40,565 bases of DNA, taken from NCBI GenBank assembly GCA_903915035.1, contig CAIWRI010000045.1:1-40565 (forward strand), written 5' to 3'. The notes beneath the pieces are model-generated. The model saw only the letters and a program-made list of their open reading frames with translations, did no database searches and was not told the DNA's origin. This document shows, piece after piece, positions 30,425 to 39,255 of this stretch. How positions within the stretch are numbered: position 1 is the stretch's first letter; every line of letters starts with the position of its first letter. Position numbers and translations under genes: made by a program. This DNA comes from an uncultured Nitrosomonadales bacterium. GTDB lineage: Bacteria; Pseudomonadota; Gammaproteobacteria; Burkholderiales; Gallionellaceae.

Positions 30425-30451
30425 GTAGGGACACGATTTATCGCGCCCTGT
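30425..30451. repeat. Dispersed repeat-like sequence between pepA and holC
   Basis: GTAGGGACACGATTTATCGC (30425-30444), then GCCCTGT, is an imperfect palindrome. From memory it matches a widespread intergenic repeat type (GTAGGGGCACGAT-like). It occupies most of the 62-bp gap and would form a hairpin in the operon mRNA. Confidence 0.45.
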
Positions 30452-30468
30452 GAAGGGACAGTGATGAA

Positions 30469-31971
30469 TCAAACAGCCGCGATATTTATTTCATTGGCGC
30501 GATTGATCAAATATTGCGTAAGCAGCGGAACGGGACGTCCGGTAGAGCCCTTTTCTTTGCCGGATTTCCAGGCTGTGCCGGCGATGTCCAGATGTGCCCA
30601 GCGATAATCCTTCGTGAAGCGTGACAGGAAGCAGGCTGCCGTTACGCTGCCGGCAGCACGGCCGCCAATGTTCTGCATGTCGGCGAAATTGCTGTCCAAC
30701 TGTTGCTGGTATTCATCCCATAACGGCATGTGCCAGGCTTTATCGTTTACATAAGCGCCCGCTTCAATCAGTTCGGCAGCCAGGGTATCCTGATTGCTGA
30801 ACAGGCCGCTGGCCACGCCGCCCAATGCAATGACGCAGGCGCCGGTCAAGGTGGCGATGTCGATCACGGTATCCGGTTCAAAACGCGCGGCGTAAGTGAG
30901 TGCATCGCACAGGATCAGACGGCCTTCGGCGTCCGTATTGAGTATTTCAATGGTCAGCCCGGCCATGCTGGTGACGATGTCGCCGGGTTTGCTGGCCGCG
31001 CCGTCGGGCATGTTTTCGCTGCTCGGAATGACCGCCACTACGTTCAGTTTAAGCGACATTTCGGCGATAGCCAGCATGGTGCCAAAAACACTGGCAGCAC
31101 CGCACATGTCGTATTTCATTTCATCCATGTCAGCGCCGGGTTTGAGCGAAATGCCACCGGAATCAAAGGTCAGTCCTTTGCCGACCAGTACCACAGGTTT
31201 TTGCTTCTTGTCGCCGCCGCGATATTCCAGCGTGATCAATTTGGCAGGTTCCCGACTGCCGCGCGTCACGGACAGCAGGGAATGCATGCCCAGCTTCTCC
31301 ATGTCCTTTTCTTCGAGTATGGTAACTTTTAGCTTGTGTTCTTTGGCCAGCTTTTCTGCCTGCTCCGCCAGATAAGCAGGGGTACAGATATTGCCCGGCA
31401 GATTGCCAAGCTGCTTGGCCAGATTCATGCCGTTTGCAATCGCCCGGGCGGAAATGACGGCATTCTGTGCTGCGTTGCCGGGTTTTTTTGCACAGCCTAT
31501 CAGTATCTTGCGCAAGGCGGGCTTGTCAGCCGGTTTGCTTTTCAGCGCATCAGTGCGATAGACAGATTCCTCCGCGATCAGGATAAGCTGGTTGATTTTC
31601 CAGACTTCATCCTGGTCTTTGACGGCAAGACCGGACAGATACAGAGCGGCATCCTTGCAATTGGTCTTGCCTAGTGCAGCGAAGCTGGCGCGCAATACGT
31701 CAATATACTGTTTGGCATTGAATTCTTCAGCTTTGCCGAGGCCCGCCAGCAGCACGCGCTCAGCGGATACGCCGGTCAGGGTATGCAGCATCAAAGTACT
31801 GCCGGCCTTGCCTGTCATGTCGCCACGTGCAATCAACCGGCTCAATTGAAGCTCTGCACTCAGGTCAAAAGCCTGCGCCTCAGCGGAGAGTTGTCCCCCT
31901 TCAAAAACACCTAAAACGACGCAAGCGCTATGCTGTTTGTCCGGACTGCTTTGTTTTATGCTAAATTCCAT
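30469..31971 (-). CDS. pepA: Leucyl aminopeptidase (cytosol aminopeptidase, M17)
   Basis: PepA is a hexameric two-metal aminopeptidase that releases N-terminal residues; in E. coli it also binds DNA. The protein is 500 aa (E. coli 503). It has VGKGLTFDSGGISLKPGADM with metal ligands, and the family signature NTDAEGRL at residues 345-352. The start ATG 31971 has AAGGAG seven nt upstream and matches the family start; an in-frame start further upstream would run into lptF. It heads the pepA-holC-small gene-valS operon. It is divergent from lptF with only 27 bp between the start codons, so each promoter must lie in the other gene's 5' end or be shared. Confidence 0.97.
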   Translation of the reverse strand: MEFSIKQSSPDKQHSACVVLGVFEGGQLSAEAQAFDLSAELQLSRLIARGDMTGKAGSTLMLHTLTGVSAERVLLAGLGKAEEFNAKQYIDVLRASFAALGKTNCKDAALYLSGLAVKDQDEVWKINQLILIAEESVYRTDALKSKPADKPALRKILIGCAKKPGNAAQNAVISARAIANGMNLAKQLGNLPGNICTPAYLAEQAEKLAKEHKLKVTILEEKDMEKLGMHSLLSVTRGSREPAKLITLEYRGGDKKQKPVVLVGKGLTFDSGGISLKPGADMDEMKYDMCGAASVFGTMLAIAEMSLKLNVVAVIPSSENMPDGAASKPGDIVTSMAGLTIEILNTDAEGRLILCDALTYAARFEPDTVIDIATLTGACVIALGGVASGLFSNQDTLAAELIEAGAYVNDKAWHMPLWDEYQQQLDSNFADMQNIGGRAAGSVTAACFLSRFTKDYRWAHLDIAGTAWKSGKEKGSTGRPVPLLTQYLINRANEINIAAV

Positions 31972-31998
31972 ACGTCGCTCCTTATATTTTTTGTTCCA

Positions 31999-33132
31999 AT
32001 GCCTGATTATCCACAAACTGCCCGCCTAAAGTCAAAGTTGTTTCGCAAAGGACTGTTTCATCATGTTCTGGTGCGCGAATTTATCAGCAATGGCGCACTG
32101 GTTTTCGCAACCTTACTCGGTATTGTGGCGATCAGCCAGTTAATCCGTTTTTTGGGTGAGGCTGTCAGCGGCAAGCTGGCTGTCGATGGTGTGCTGGCGC
32201 TGCTGGGTTTTAGCGCCCTGAGCTATTTACCCGTGCTGTTGTCCATGAGCCTGTTCATTTCCATTTTGCTGACTTTGTCGCGTTGCTATCGCGACAGCGA
32301 AATGGTGGTGTGGTTTAGCGCCGGCATCGGCCTGACGCGCTGGATACGCCCGGTATTATGGTATGCCGCTCCCGTGGTGATGCTGATCGCAGTGTTGAGC
32401 CTGGTTTTGTCTCCCTGGGCTTTGAGGAAATCGGACGATTATAAAACCCGGTTGCAAAATCGCGATGAAACTGCAGCTATCACGCCGGGCGTATTTCGTG
32501 AGTCGGAACAGTCTGACAGGGTTTATTTTGTCGAGAAAGTTGATGTGGCCAGCGGGCATATCAGCAAAATTTTTGTGCGCTCAATTCAAAATGGTCAGCT
32601 GGGTACCATGGTGGCACGGGAAGGCTTACAGGAAACCAGAAAAAATGGTGATCGTTTTCTGGTGTTGCTGAACGGCACCCGTTATGAGGGCACGCCGGGA
32701 CAGCGGGATTATCGCATCGTGGAGTTTGAGCGTTATGCGATGCGTATTGAAGGGGGGGGGGGCAAAACATCGCTGCCCAATGTTCGTACTCTTTCAACAC
32801 CTGCACTATGGCGCAATCCGACCAGCTGGAATCTGTCCGAGCTGGAGTGGCGTCTGGGTTTGCCTATCAGTGCGGCGATACTTGCCTTGCTGGCCATCGG
32901 CTTGAGTTTTGTCAATCCGCGTGCCGGGCGATCGTTCAATCTGATTTTTGCGATTGTGTTGTATATGATTTACAGCAATATGATCAGCGTGACCAATGCG
33001 TGGGTAGGTCAGGGCAAGATTGCTCCCGGCATCGGGCTGTGGGGTATTCATGCGTTGATGCTGTGTGTCGCGACGTTACTGTTTTACTGGCGAATGACGC
33101 TGTTTTCCTGGCGCCGGGTATTCAAAAAATGA
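31999..33132 (+). CDS. lptF: LPS export ABC transporter permease LptF
   Basis: LptF with LptG forms the inner-membrane part of the LptB2FGC transporter that lifts lipopolysaccharide out of the membrane. The protein is 377 aa (E. coli 366). N-terminal membrane helices (about 30-50, 65-90, 112-135) are followed by a periplasmic beta-jellyroll domain (about 140-275) and three C-terminal helices, as in the family. ATG 31999 is the first plausible start; no ribosome site is visible. An 11-G run (32752-32762) encodes Gly252-255 in the periplasmic domain; a gain of one G would put translation in the lptG frame. The stop overlaps lptG by 4 bp (ATGA). Confidence 0.95.
   Translation: MPDYPQTARLKSKLFRKGLFHHVLVREFISNGALVFATLLGIVAISQLIRFLGEAVSGKLAVDGVLALLGFSALSYLPVLLSMSLFISILLTLSRCYRDSEMVVWFSAGIGLTRWIRPVLWYAAPVVMLIAVLSLVLSPWALRKSDDYKTRLQNRDETAAITPGVFRESEQSDRVYFVEKVDVASGHISKIFVRSIQNGQLGTMVAREGLQETRKNGDRFLVLLNGTRYEGTPGQRDYRIVEFERYAMRIEGGGGKTSLPNVRTLSTPALWRNPTSWNLSELEWRLGLPISAAILALLAIGLSFVNPRAGRSFNLIFAIVLYMIYSNMISVTNAWVGQGKIAPGIGLWGIHALMLCVATLLFYWRMTLFSWRRVFKK
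32752..32762 (+). repeat. Poly-G tract (11 G) in lptF
   Basis: Eleven consecutive G between GAA and CAAAAC inside lptF. Tracts of this length are prone to slipped-strand mispairing in bacteria. The present length keeps lptF in frame. Confidence 0.97.
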
Positions 33133-34205
33133 AATTGTTGACACGTTATCTGGCCAGGGAAATTTATGGCAGCGTCGTGCTGGTGTTCGCAGCACTCCTG
33201 ATGCTGTTTGCCTTCCTTGATTTTATTCACGAACTCAGCGTGATGGGCTACGGCAAGTACAGTCTGGGGTATGTGGTGGTATTTGTTGTGCTGACGATAC
33301 CGGGGCATATCTACGAGCTGTTTCCGGTAGCGGTGTTGATTGGTACCATCGTTGCCGTGGTGCAAATGGCCGCGCGTTCCGAGTTGACCATTTACCGCGT
33401 GTCGGGTGCCTCAACCATGCAGATGCTGGCCGCGCTGACCAGGATTGCGTTGCCGATGATTATGATCAGTTTTCTGTGTGGGGAATTCGTGGCTCCGCCC
33501 GCTGAACGCATGGCGCAAAAGCTGCGTCTGAGGGCGTTGAATACGCAAGTATCGCTGCAAGCTTTTCGCTCCGGGGTTTGGGTGAAAGACGAATACAGTT
33601 TCGTCAATGTTCGTAGCGTGATGCCGGATACCAGTATGAGCGATATCGAAATCTATAATTTTGATGACACTTTCCACCTGAAAACTATCGTGCACGCAGC
33701 GCATGCGATTTATTTGCAACCGGGCAGCTGGCAGCTGGATTCGGTGATTCAAACGAGCTTTGACAAGGCGGGCGTCAGTATTCAAACCCTGCCGGGTCAG
33801 ACCTGGCAGTCTGCGCTGACACCGGGGATTTTGAGTGTGATGCTGGTAGTGCCTGAACAAATGTCAGCCTATGATTTGTACCAGTATGTGTCTCATCTGA
33901 AAGAAAACAAGCAACAAAGCGCGCGTTATGAAATTGCCATGTGGAACAAACTGGTTTATCCGTTTGCCTTGCTGGTGATGATGGTGTTGGCCTTGCCGTT
34001 TGCCTCTTATCAGCGTCGCGCAGGCGGTGTCAGCGTGATGGTTTTCATGGGAATCGTACTGGGACTGGTGTTTCATTTTGCCGGGCGGCTGGTGGCAAGC
34101 CTGGGTTCGCTCAATGACTGGCAGCCTTTCCTCAGTGCAACAGCCGTGACAGGCATTTTTCTGCTGGTCGGAACGGCAATGATCTGGAGGGCAGAACGGC
34201 GTTAA
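33129..34205 (+). CDS. lptG: LPS export ABC transporter permease LptG
   Basis: LptG is the partner of LptF in lipopolysaccharide export. The protein is 358 aa (E. coli 360). It begins MKLLTRYLAREIYGSVVLVF, with a first helix, then the LSVMGYGKYS loop, helices near 50-80 and 100-120 (VALTRIALPMIMISFLCGEF-like region), a periplasmic domain (about 125-265), and three C-terminal helices with YPFALLVMMVLALPFA. It overlaps lptF by 4 bp. Its reading frame is open upstream through the 3' part of lptF as far as the poly-G tract. Confidence 0.96.
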   Translation: MKLLTRYLAREIYGSVVLVFAALLMLFAFLDFIHELSVMGYGKYSLGYVVVFVVLTIPGHIYELFPVAVLIGTIVAVVQMAARSELTIYRVSGASTMQMLAALTRIALPMIMISFLCGEFVAPPAERMAQKLRLRALNTQVSLQAFRSGVWVKDEYSFVNVRSVMPDTSMSDIEIYNFDDTFHLKTIVHAAHAIYLQPGSWQLDSVIQTSFDKAGVSIQTLPGQTWQSALTPGILSVMLVVPEQMSAYDLYQYVSHLKENKQQSARYEIAMWNKLVYPFALLVMMVLALPFASYQRRAGGVSVMVFMGIVLGLVFHFAGRLVASLGSLNDWQPFLSATAVTGIFLLVGTAMIWRAERR

Positions 34206-34326
34206 TGGTGTTTTGAGTGTGTGGCGATAGACTTACAAGCAGCCTGAGCATAAAGCGGGTTTGCGTCGAATGATTGTGGTATCTATGTTCGAGCAGTCGG
34301 TCGCTCTATAGCTGTTTTTCCGCGGG
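34206..34326. other. Convergent spacer between lptG and the DUF3106 gene
   Basis: About 120 bp. An inverted GAGC / GCTC pair at 34293-34308 is visible, but there is no T-run, so no terminator could be confirmed for either strand. Confidence 0.35.
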
Positions 34327-34782
34327 TCAGGGTTGCGTCGCGGCGGGAGCTGAAACAGGGGGGGTAATGACGGCAGAAGCTGCGGCGGCCTGTTGCGCTT
34401 GCAATGCCTGTTGCGCTTTGAGTGCTTGCTGTTGTTTGAACACCAGCTTAACTTGTTCGCGTTTTTCCTCCGATAACTGGCTGAAGGCGCGATATTTTTC
34501 ACGCGCTGCGTCGCGTTGTGCCGGGGTGAGTTTCGCCCAGATCACTAATCTGCTTTGAAAGCGTTGTTTTTCAATCGGGCTGAGTTTGGGATAGTGTTGC
34601 GCGACATACCGCAAGTTGTGCTGTTGCTTTTCAGGAAAACTGTTCCACTGCGCTTGCAAGGGGGCGAGCGCCTGTTGCTCTGCCGGTGGCAGGCTCACCC
34701 AGAGCTGTCGTGATGGTGCGGATGCCGCCAGCGCGCTATTTAACGCGCAACAGAGTGCAAGGACGGCGACCAGTTTATTCAT
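34327..34782 (-). CDS. DUF3106 secreted protein
   Basis: The protein is 151 aa. A signal peptide (MNKLVAVLALCCALNSALAA) is followed by repeated short helical units ending in PxEQQ/PEKQQ/PIEKQRF/TPAQRDAA/SEEKREQ, the pattern of DUF3106. The C-terminus is a Gln/Ala-rich stretch (QQQALKAQQALQAQQ) and a Pro-rich tail. It is the third gene of an operon with a sigma factor and a DUF3619 membrane protein, starting 4 bp after the latter. The usual guess is a periplasmic partner of the sigma/anti-sigma pair, comparable to repeat proteins of other envelope-stress systems, but the function is not established. Confidence 0.85.
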   Translation of the reverse strand: MNKLVAVLALCCALNSALAASAPSRQLWVSLPPAEQQALAPLQAQWNSFPEKQQHNLRYVAQHYPKLSPIEKQRFQSRLVIWAKLTPAQRDAAREKYRAFSQLSEEKREQVKLVFKQQQALKAQQALQAQQAAAASAVITPPVSAPAATQP

Positions 34783-34786
34783 GTGC

Positions 34787-35110
34787 TTATTTATCGACAA
34801 ATACATCAATCGGCATTGCGTCGGTAAGAATTTCAAGATCCACCGGCACTTGCGAGTTTTGCCAGTATCCGTAGGCTCCGACTGCGATGGCTGCCAGCAA
34901 AACGGCAGTTGCCATCCATTGCGAAGGCGTGTGCGGCAGATGCGCGCGATGAGCGGCAACACTGAGCGAAAATACAGGCTCGTGCACACGTTGTCTTTGC
35001 AGCGCGACAGTACGCGCTTTGCGCAGTGCAGATACGGTCTTCTCGTCCATTTGTTCGCAGCTCTTTGTGAGAAGTTGTGCTATCTGTGTGTGATTCAGTT
35101 GTGTTTTCAT
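34787..35110 (-). CDS. DUF3619 membrane protein, putative anti-sigma factor
   Basis: The protein is 107 aa with a cytoplasmic N-terminal half rich in His, Gln and Arg, one membrane helix (residues 65-83, WMATAVLLAAIAVGAYGYW) and a short periplasmic tail with DLEILTDAMPIDVFVD. This matches DUF3619, a family always seen by me next to an RpoE-like sigma factor. The start ATG 35110 overlaps the sigma stop by 4 bp (ATGA). A role as anti-sigma factor is inferred from topology and operon, not from a known zinc anti-sigma motif, which is absent. Confidence 0.85.
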   Translation of the reverse strand: MKTQLNHTQIAQLLTKSCEQMDEKTVSALRKARTVALQRQRVHEPVFSLSVAAHRAHLPHTPSQWMATAVLLAAIAVGAYGYWQNSQVPVDLEILTDAMPIDVFVDK

Positions 35111-35676
35111 GATAGTTCTACTCCTATTGCTCCCAGCACCGCTGCCAGTGCGTGGTTGGCTCTTGAACAGTGTGTTTTTACGCTTCCTTCGGTGCAGCCC
35201 ATCGCATTTGCGGTCTCGGCTGTGTCTAATCCCTCCCAATAACGCAGCAGGAAGGCTTCACGTTGACGAGCGGGGAGATTACTTAAGGCTTTTTCTATTA
35301 AGGCAATGGTTTGCTTTTGTTCGAAGGCGGCATCAGGAATGGCGGGCGCACTCTGATTGTCACCATCTTCCAGTATATCCAGAGGGTCGAGCTCATCTTC
35401 GGTATTTTTCGGCTGGAAGGAGGAAAACAGTGTCGTCCAGTTCGAACGCACCTTTTGACGGCGGCAATGATCGCGTATGGTGTTTTGCAGAATTCGGTGG
35501 AACAGCAGCGGCAATTCTTCAGCCGGTTTCGCAGAATATTTGTCTGTCAGCTTGATCATTGCGTCCTGAACTACATCAAGTGCCGTGTGGCTGTCATGCA
35601 TGGCAAAAACCGCGTGTTTATAAGCGCGGCGTTCAATACGGCCAAGAAATTGGCTTAATTCATCTTGAGTTGCCAG
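35107..35676 (-). CDS. ECF-type (RpoE-like) RNA polymerase sigma factor, CTG start
   Basis: The protein is 189 aa from a CTG codon at 35676. Region 2 includes ALDVVQDAMIKLTDKY and LFHRILQNTIRDHCRRQK; region 4 is LPARQREAFLLRYWEGLDTAETANAMGCTEGSVKTH. The first ATG in frame is 35601, but it would drop LATQDELSQFLGRIERRAY, which resembles the normal start of this sigma family. AAGGAG lies 6 nt before the CTG, so I take CTG as the start; an ATG lost by mutation or a sequencing error is possible. The stop overlaps the DUF3619 gene. It is divergent from ilvB and should control its own operon and unknown targets. Confidence 0.85.
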   Translation of the reverse strand: MATQDELSQFLGRIERRAYKHAVFAMHDSHTALDVVQDAMIKLTDKYSAKPAEELPLLFHRILQNTIRDHCRRQKVRSNWTTLFSSFQPKNTEDELDPLDILEDGDNQSAPAIPDAAFEQKQTIALIEKALSNLPARQREAFLLRYWEGLDTAETANAMGCTEGSVKTHCSRANHALAAVLGAIGVELS

Positions 35677-35760
35677 TTTTTGCTCCTTGATTAAGTCTGG
35701 ATTTTAGCAAATTATGCGCTATTCTGCCAGAAGTGGTGAGGATACTCGCTGCAAAAAAGG

Positions 35761-35789
35761 TTGACCAAAAGTCCGCTTGCTATTATCTT
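35761..35789 (+). promoter_or_regulatory. Sigma-70 promoter of the ilvBNC operon
   Basis: TTGACC (35761-35766), a 17-bp spacer and TATCTT (35784-35789) lie 37 bp before the ilvB start. I see no leader peptide or attenuator hairpin between promoter and gene. Confidence 0.65.
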
Positions 35790-35826
35790 ATGCAGTTCTT
35801 TTTGAATTAATCATAGGATGTTTGTC

Positions 35827-37536
35827 ATGGAAATGACTGGCGCGGAAATTACCATCCGTTGTTTGCACGAAGAAGGGGTCGAATATATCTTCGGTTACCC
35901 TGGCGGTGCAGTGTTACATATTTACGATGCGCTTTTCCAGCAGGATAAGGTAAAGCATATTCTGGTACGCCATGAACAGGCTGCCGTGCATGCGGCTGAC
36001 GGCTATGCGCGCTCATCCGATAAGGTTGGCGTGGCACTCGTGACCTCAGGTCCGGGACTGACCAATGCTGTCACAGGCATAGCGACTGCCTATCTGGACT
36101 CCATCCCGATGGTGGTCATCAGCGGTCAGGTGCCAACCTTTGCTATCGGTGAAGATGCGTTTCAGGAAGTCGATGCAGTCGGCATTACACGTCCGTGCGT
36201 GAAACACAATTTTCTGGTCAAGGATGTCAAAGACATCGCAGCGACCATCAAAAAGGCCTTTTATCTGGCTAATTCCGGACGCCCGGGGCCTGTACTGGTG
36301 GATATTCCGAAAGATATATCCGCACAGAAGACCACATTCTCCTATCCTGCAACGATCAATATTCGCTCTTATCAGCCACCAGGTCGTGGTGATAGTCAGC
36401 AAATCATGCAGGCTGTACAGCTGTTGCTGACAGCTAAGCGGCCTATGATCTATGCAGGCGGCGGCGTGGTTTTATCCGGTGCGTCAGCTCAGTTGACCGA
36501 ACTGGTTCGTCTGCTGGGGGCGCCTTGTACCAATACTCTGATGGGTCTGGGCGGCTTCCCCGCTAACGATACGAAATTTGTCGGGATGCTGGGCATGCAC
36601 GGCACTTACGAAGCGAACATGGCGATGCAGCATTGCGACGTACTGGTGGCCATCGGCGCGCGCTTTGACGATCGCGTGATCGGCAATGTCGAACATTTCG
36701 CACAAGTGCCACGTAAAATCATACACATTGATATTGATCCTTCCTCGATCGCCAAGCGCGTCAAGGTGGATGTGCCTATTGTGGGTGATTTGAAGCTGGT
36801 GCTGGATGAATTGCTCAGCGTTCTGCGTGCGGGAACGCAAAAGCCGGATGTTGCCGGGCTGGCCGACTGGTGGCGCCAAATTGAAGAATGGCGTGTGACA
36901 GGCGGCGGCTTGCGCTACAAAAATTCCAGCGAGATTATCAAACCGCAATTTGTCATCGAAACGTTGCACAGGTTGACGGGCGGTGATGCCTTTGTTACTT
37001 CGGACGTGGGGCAGCATCAGATGTGGGCCGCACAATATTATAAATTCAACCATCCGCGCCGCTGGATTAATTCAGGCGGTCTGGGCACGATGGGCTTTGG
37101 TCTGCCGGCGGCAATGGGCGTACAACTGAAGCATCCGGGTGCTACCGTGGCCTGTGTGACAGGTGAGGGCAGTATCCAGATGAATATTCAGGAATTGTCT
37201 ACCTGCAAGCAATATCATCTGCCGATCAAGGTGCTGTCGCTGAATAACGGTTATCTGGGCATGGTCAGGCAGTGGCAGGAATTCTTCCACGGCAATCGTT
37301 TTTCGGAATCCTATATGGATGCCTTGCCGGATTTTGTGAAAGTAGCTGAAGCCTATGGCCACGTCGGTATCCGTATCGATAATCCTGCGGATGTTGAACC
37401 TGCCATGAAGGAAGCCTTTGCGCGTAAAAACGATCTGGTGTTCATGGACTTTCGCACCGATCCGACTGAAAATGTGTTTCCTATGGTGCCAGGTGGCAAA
37501 GGCTTGTCTGAAGTTGTTTTGTCGGAGGATCTATAA
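35827..37536 (+). CDS. ilvB: Acetolactate synthase, large catalytic subunit
   Basis: This ThDP-dependent enzyme makes acetolactate or acetohydroxybutyrate, the first step of valine, leucine and isoleucine synthesis. The protein is 569 aa. The N-terminal domain has the catalytic Glu in VRHEQAAVHAADGYAR and the motif SGPGLTNAVTGIATAY. The C-terminal ThDP motif begins GEG (446-448, TGEGSIQMNIQEL) and runs to LNNGYLGMVRQW; GEG in place of the common GDG is, in my memory, usual for beta-proteobacteria. I chose ATG 35827 because AGGA lies 8 nt upstream; ATG 35818 would add three residues. It shares one base with ilvN. Confidence 0.97.
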   Translation: MEMTGAEITIRCLHEEGVEYIFGYPGGAVLHIYDALFQQDKVKHILVRHEQAAVHAADGYARSSDKVGVALVTSGPGLTNAVTGIATAYLDSIPMVVISGQVPTFAIGEDAFQEVDAVGITRPCVKHNFLVKDVKDIAATIKKAFYLANSGRPGPVLVDIPKDISAQKTTFSYPATINIRSYQPPGRGDSQQIMQAVQLLLTAKRPMIYAGGGVVLSGASAQLTELVRLLGAPCTNTLMGLGGFPANDTKFVGMLGMHGTYEANMAMQHCDVLVAIGARFDDRVIGNVEHFAQVPRKIIHIDIDPSSIAKRVKVDVPIVGDLKLVLDELLSVLRAGTQKPDVAGLADWWRQIEEWRVTGGGLRYKNSSEIIKPQFVIETLHRLTGGDAFVTSDVGQHQMWAAQYYKFNHPRRWINSGGLGTMGFGLPAAMGVQLKHPGATVACVTGEGSIQMNIQELSTCKQYHLPIKVLSLNNGYLGMVRQWQEFFHGNRFSESYMDALPDFVKVAEAYGHVGIRIDNPADVEPAMKEAFARKNDLVFMDFRTDPTENVFPMVPGGKGLSEVVLSEDL

Positions 37537-38027
37537 TGCGCCATATTATTTCCCTTTTGATGGAAAACGAAGCGGGTGCCTTGTCGCGTGTGGCGGGCTT
37601 ATTTTCGGCACGCGGTTATAATATTGAGTCGCTGACCGTAGCGCCGACCGAAGATGCAACCTTGTCACGCATGACGATAGTCACCAGTGGTTCAGATGCG
37701 GTCATTGAGCAAATCAACAAGCAGCTCAATAAGCTGATCGATGTCGTGTCGGTGATGGATTTGAGCGAAGGCGAGCATATCGAACGCGAGTTGATGCTGG
37801 TTAAGTTGCGTGCCGAGGGTGATGCCCGCGAAGAATTGAAACGCCTGACCGATATTTTTCGCGGACGAATTCTGGATGTGACCGATCATACTTACACGAT
37901 CGAGCTAACCGGCAGTCGCGTCAAGCTGGATAGTTTTATTGATGCCATTGGACGGGAACTGATTCTGGAAACGGTACGTACCGGCGCTTCCGGCATCGGT
38001 CGCGGTAATAGAATTTTGAAGCTGTAG
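37536..38027 (+). CDS. ilvN: Acetolactate synthase, small regulatory subunit
   Basis: The regulatory subunit binds valine and activates the large subunit. The protein is 163 aa, standard for the IlvH/IlvN type. It begins MRHIISLLMENEAGALSRVAG, the ACT domain, and continues GLFSARGYNIESLTVAPT. The second half (ELMLVKLRA to the end) is the conserved C-terminal domain. GGAGGA precedes the ATG, which shares one base with the ilvB stop. Confidence 0.97.
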   Translation: MRHIISLLMENEAGALSRVAGLFSARGYNIESLTVAPTEDATLSRMTIVTSGSDAVIEQINKQLNKLIDVVSVMDLSEGEHIERELMLVKLRAEGDAREELKRLTDIFRGRILDVTDHTYTIELTGSRVKLDSFIDAIGRELILETVRTGASGIGRGNRILKL

Positions 38028-38068
38028 GTCAGGATTTATCCTGACATGTCCGGTTAAAACCCGACCTA
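38025..38068 (+). repeat. Double-hairpin repeat between ilvN and ilvC
   Basis: TAGGTC ... GACCTA frames two hairpins: GTCAGGA TTTA TCCTGAC (38028-38045, perfect) and GTCCGGTT AA AACCCGAC (38048-38065, one mismatch). The left end overlaps the ilvN stop codon. The layout matches, from memory, a dispersed twin-hairpin element (GTAGGTC...GACCTAC). In the mRNA it would separate the ilvBN and ilvC parts. Confidence 0.7.
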
Positions 38069-38091
38069 TATTTTATTTTTGATTTTTTTAA

Positions 38092-39123
<1,032 letters not shown>

Positions 39124-39161
39124 GTTTTGTTCGGCGAGTGCCCGCAAGGTGCTCGCAATGG

Positions 39162-39193
39162 AATCCATGCTTTCGGGCATGGATTTTTTTTTG
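39162..39193 (+). terminator. Rho-independent terminator after ilvC
   Basis: A perfect 9-bp stem AATCCATGC / GCATGGATT with a 6-nt loop is followed by eight T. Confidence 0.92.
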
Positions 39194-39255
39194 TCATCTG
39201 CCGGTATTCGCCGGATGACGCTATACAGTCAATATTATCAATACGCTCGCACTTT

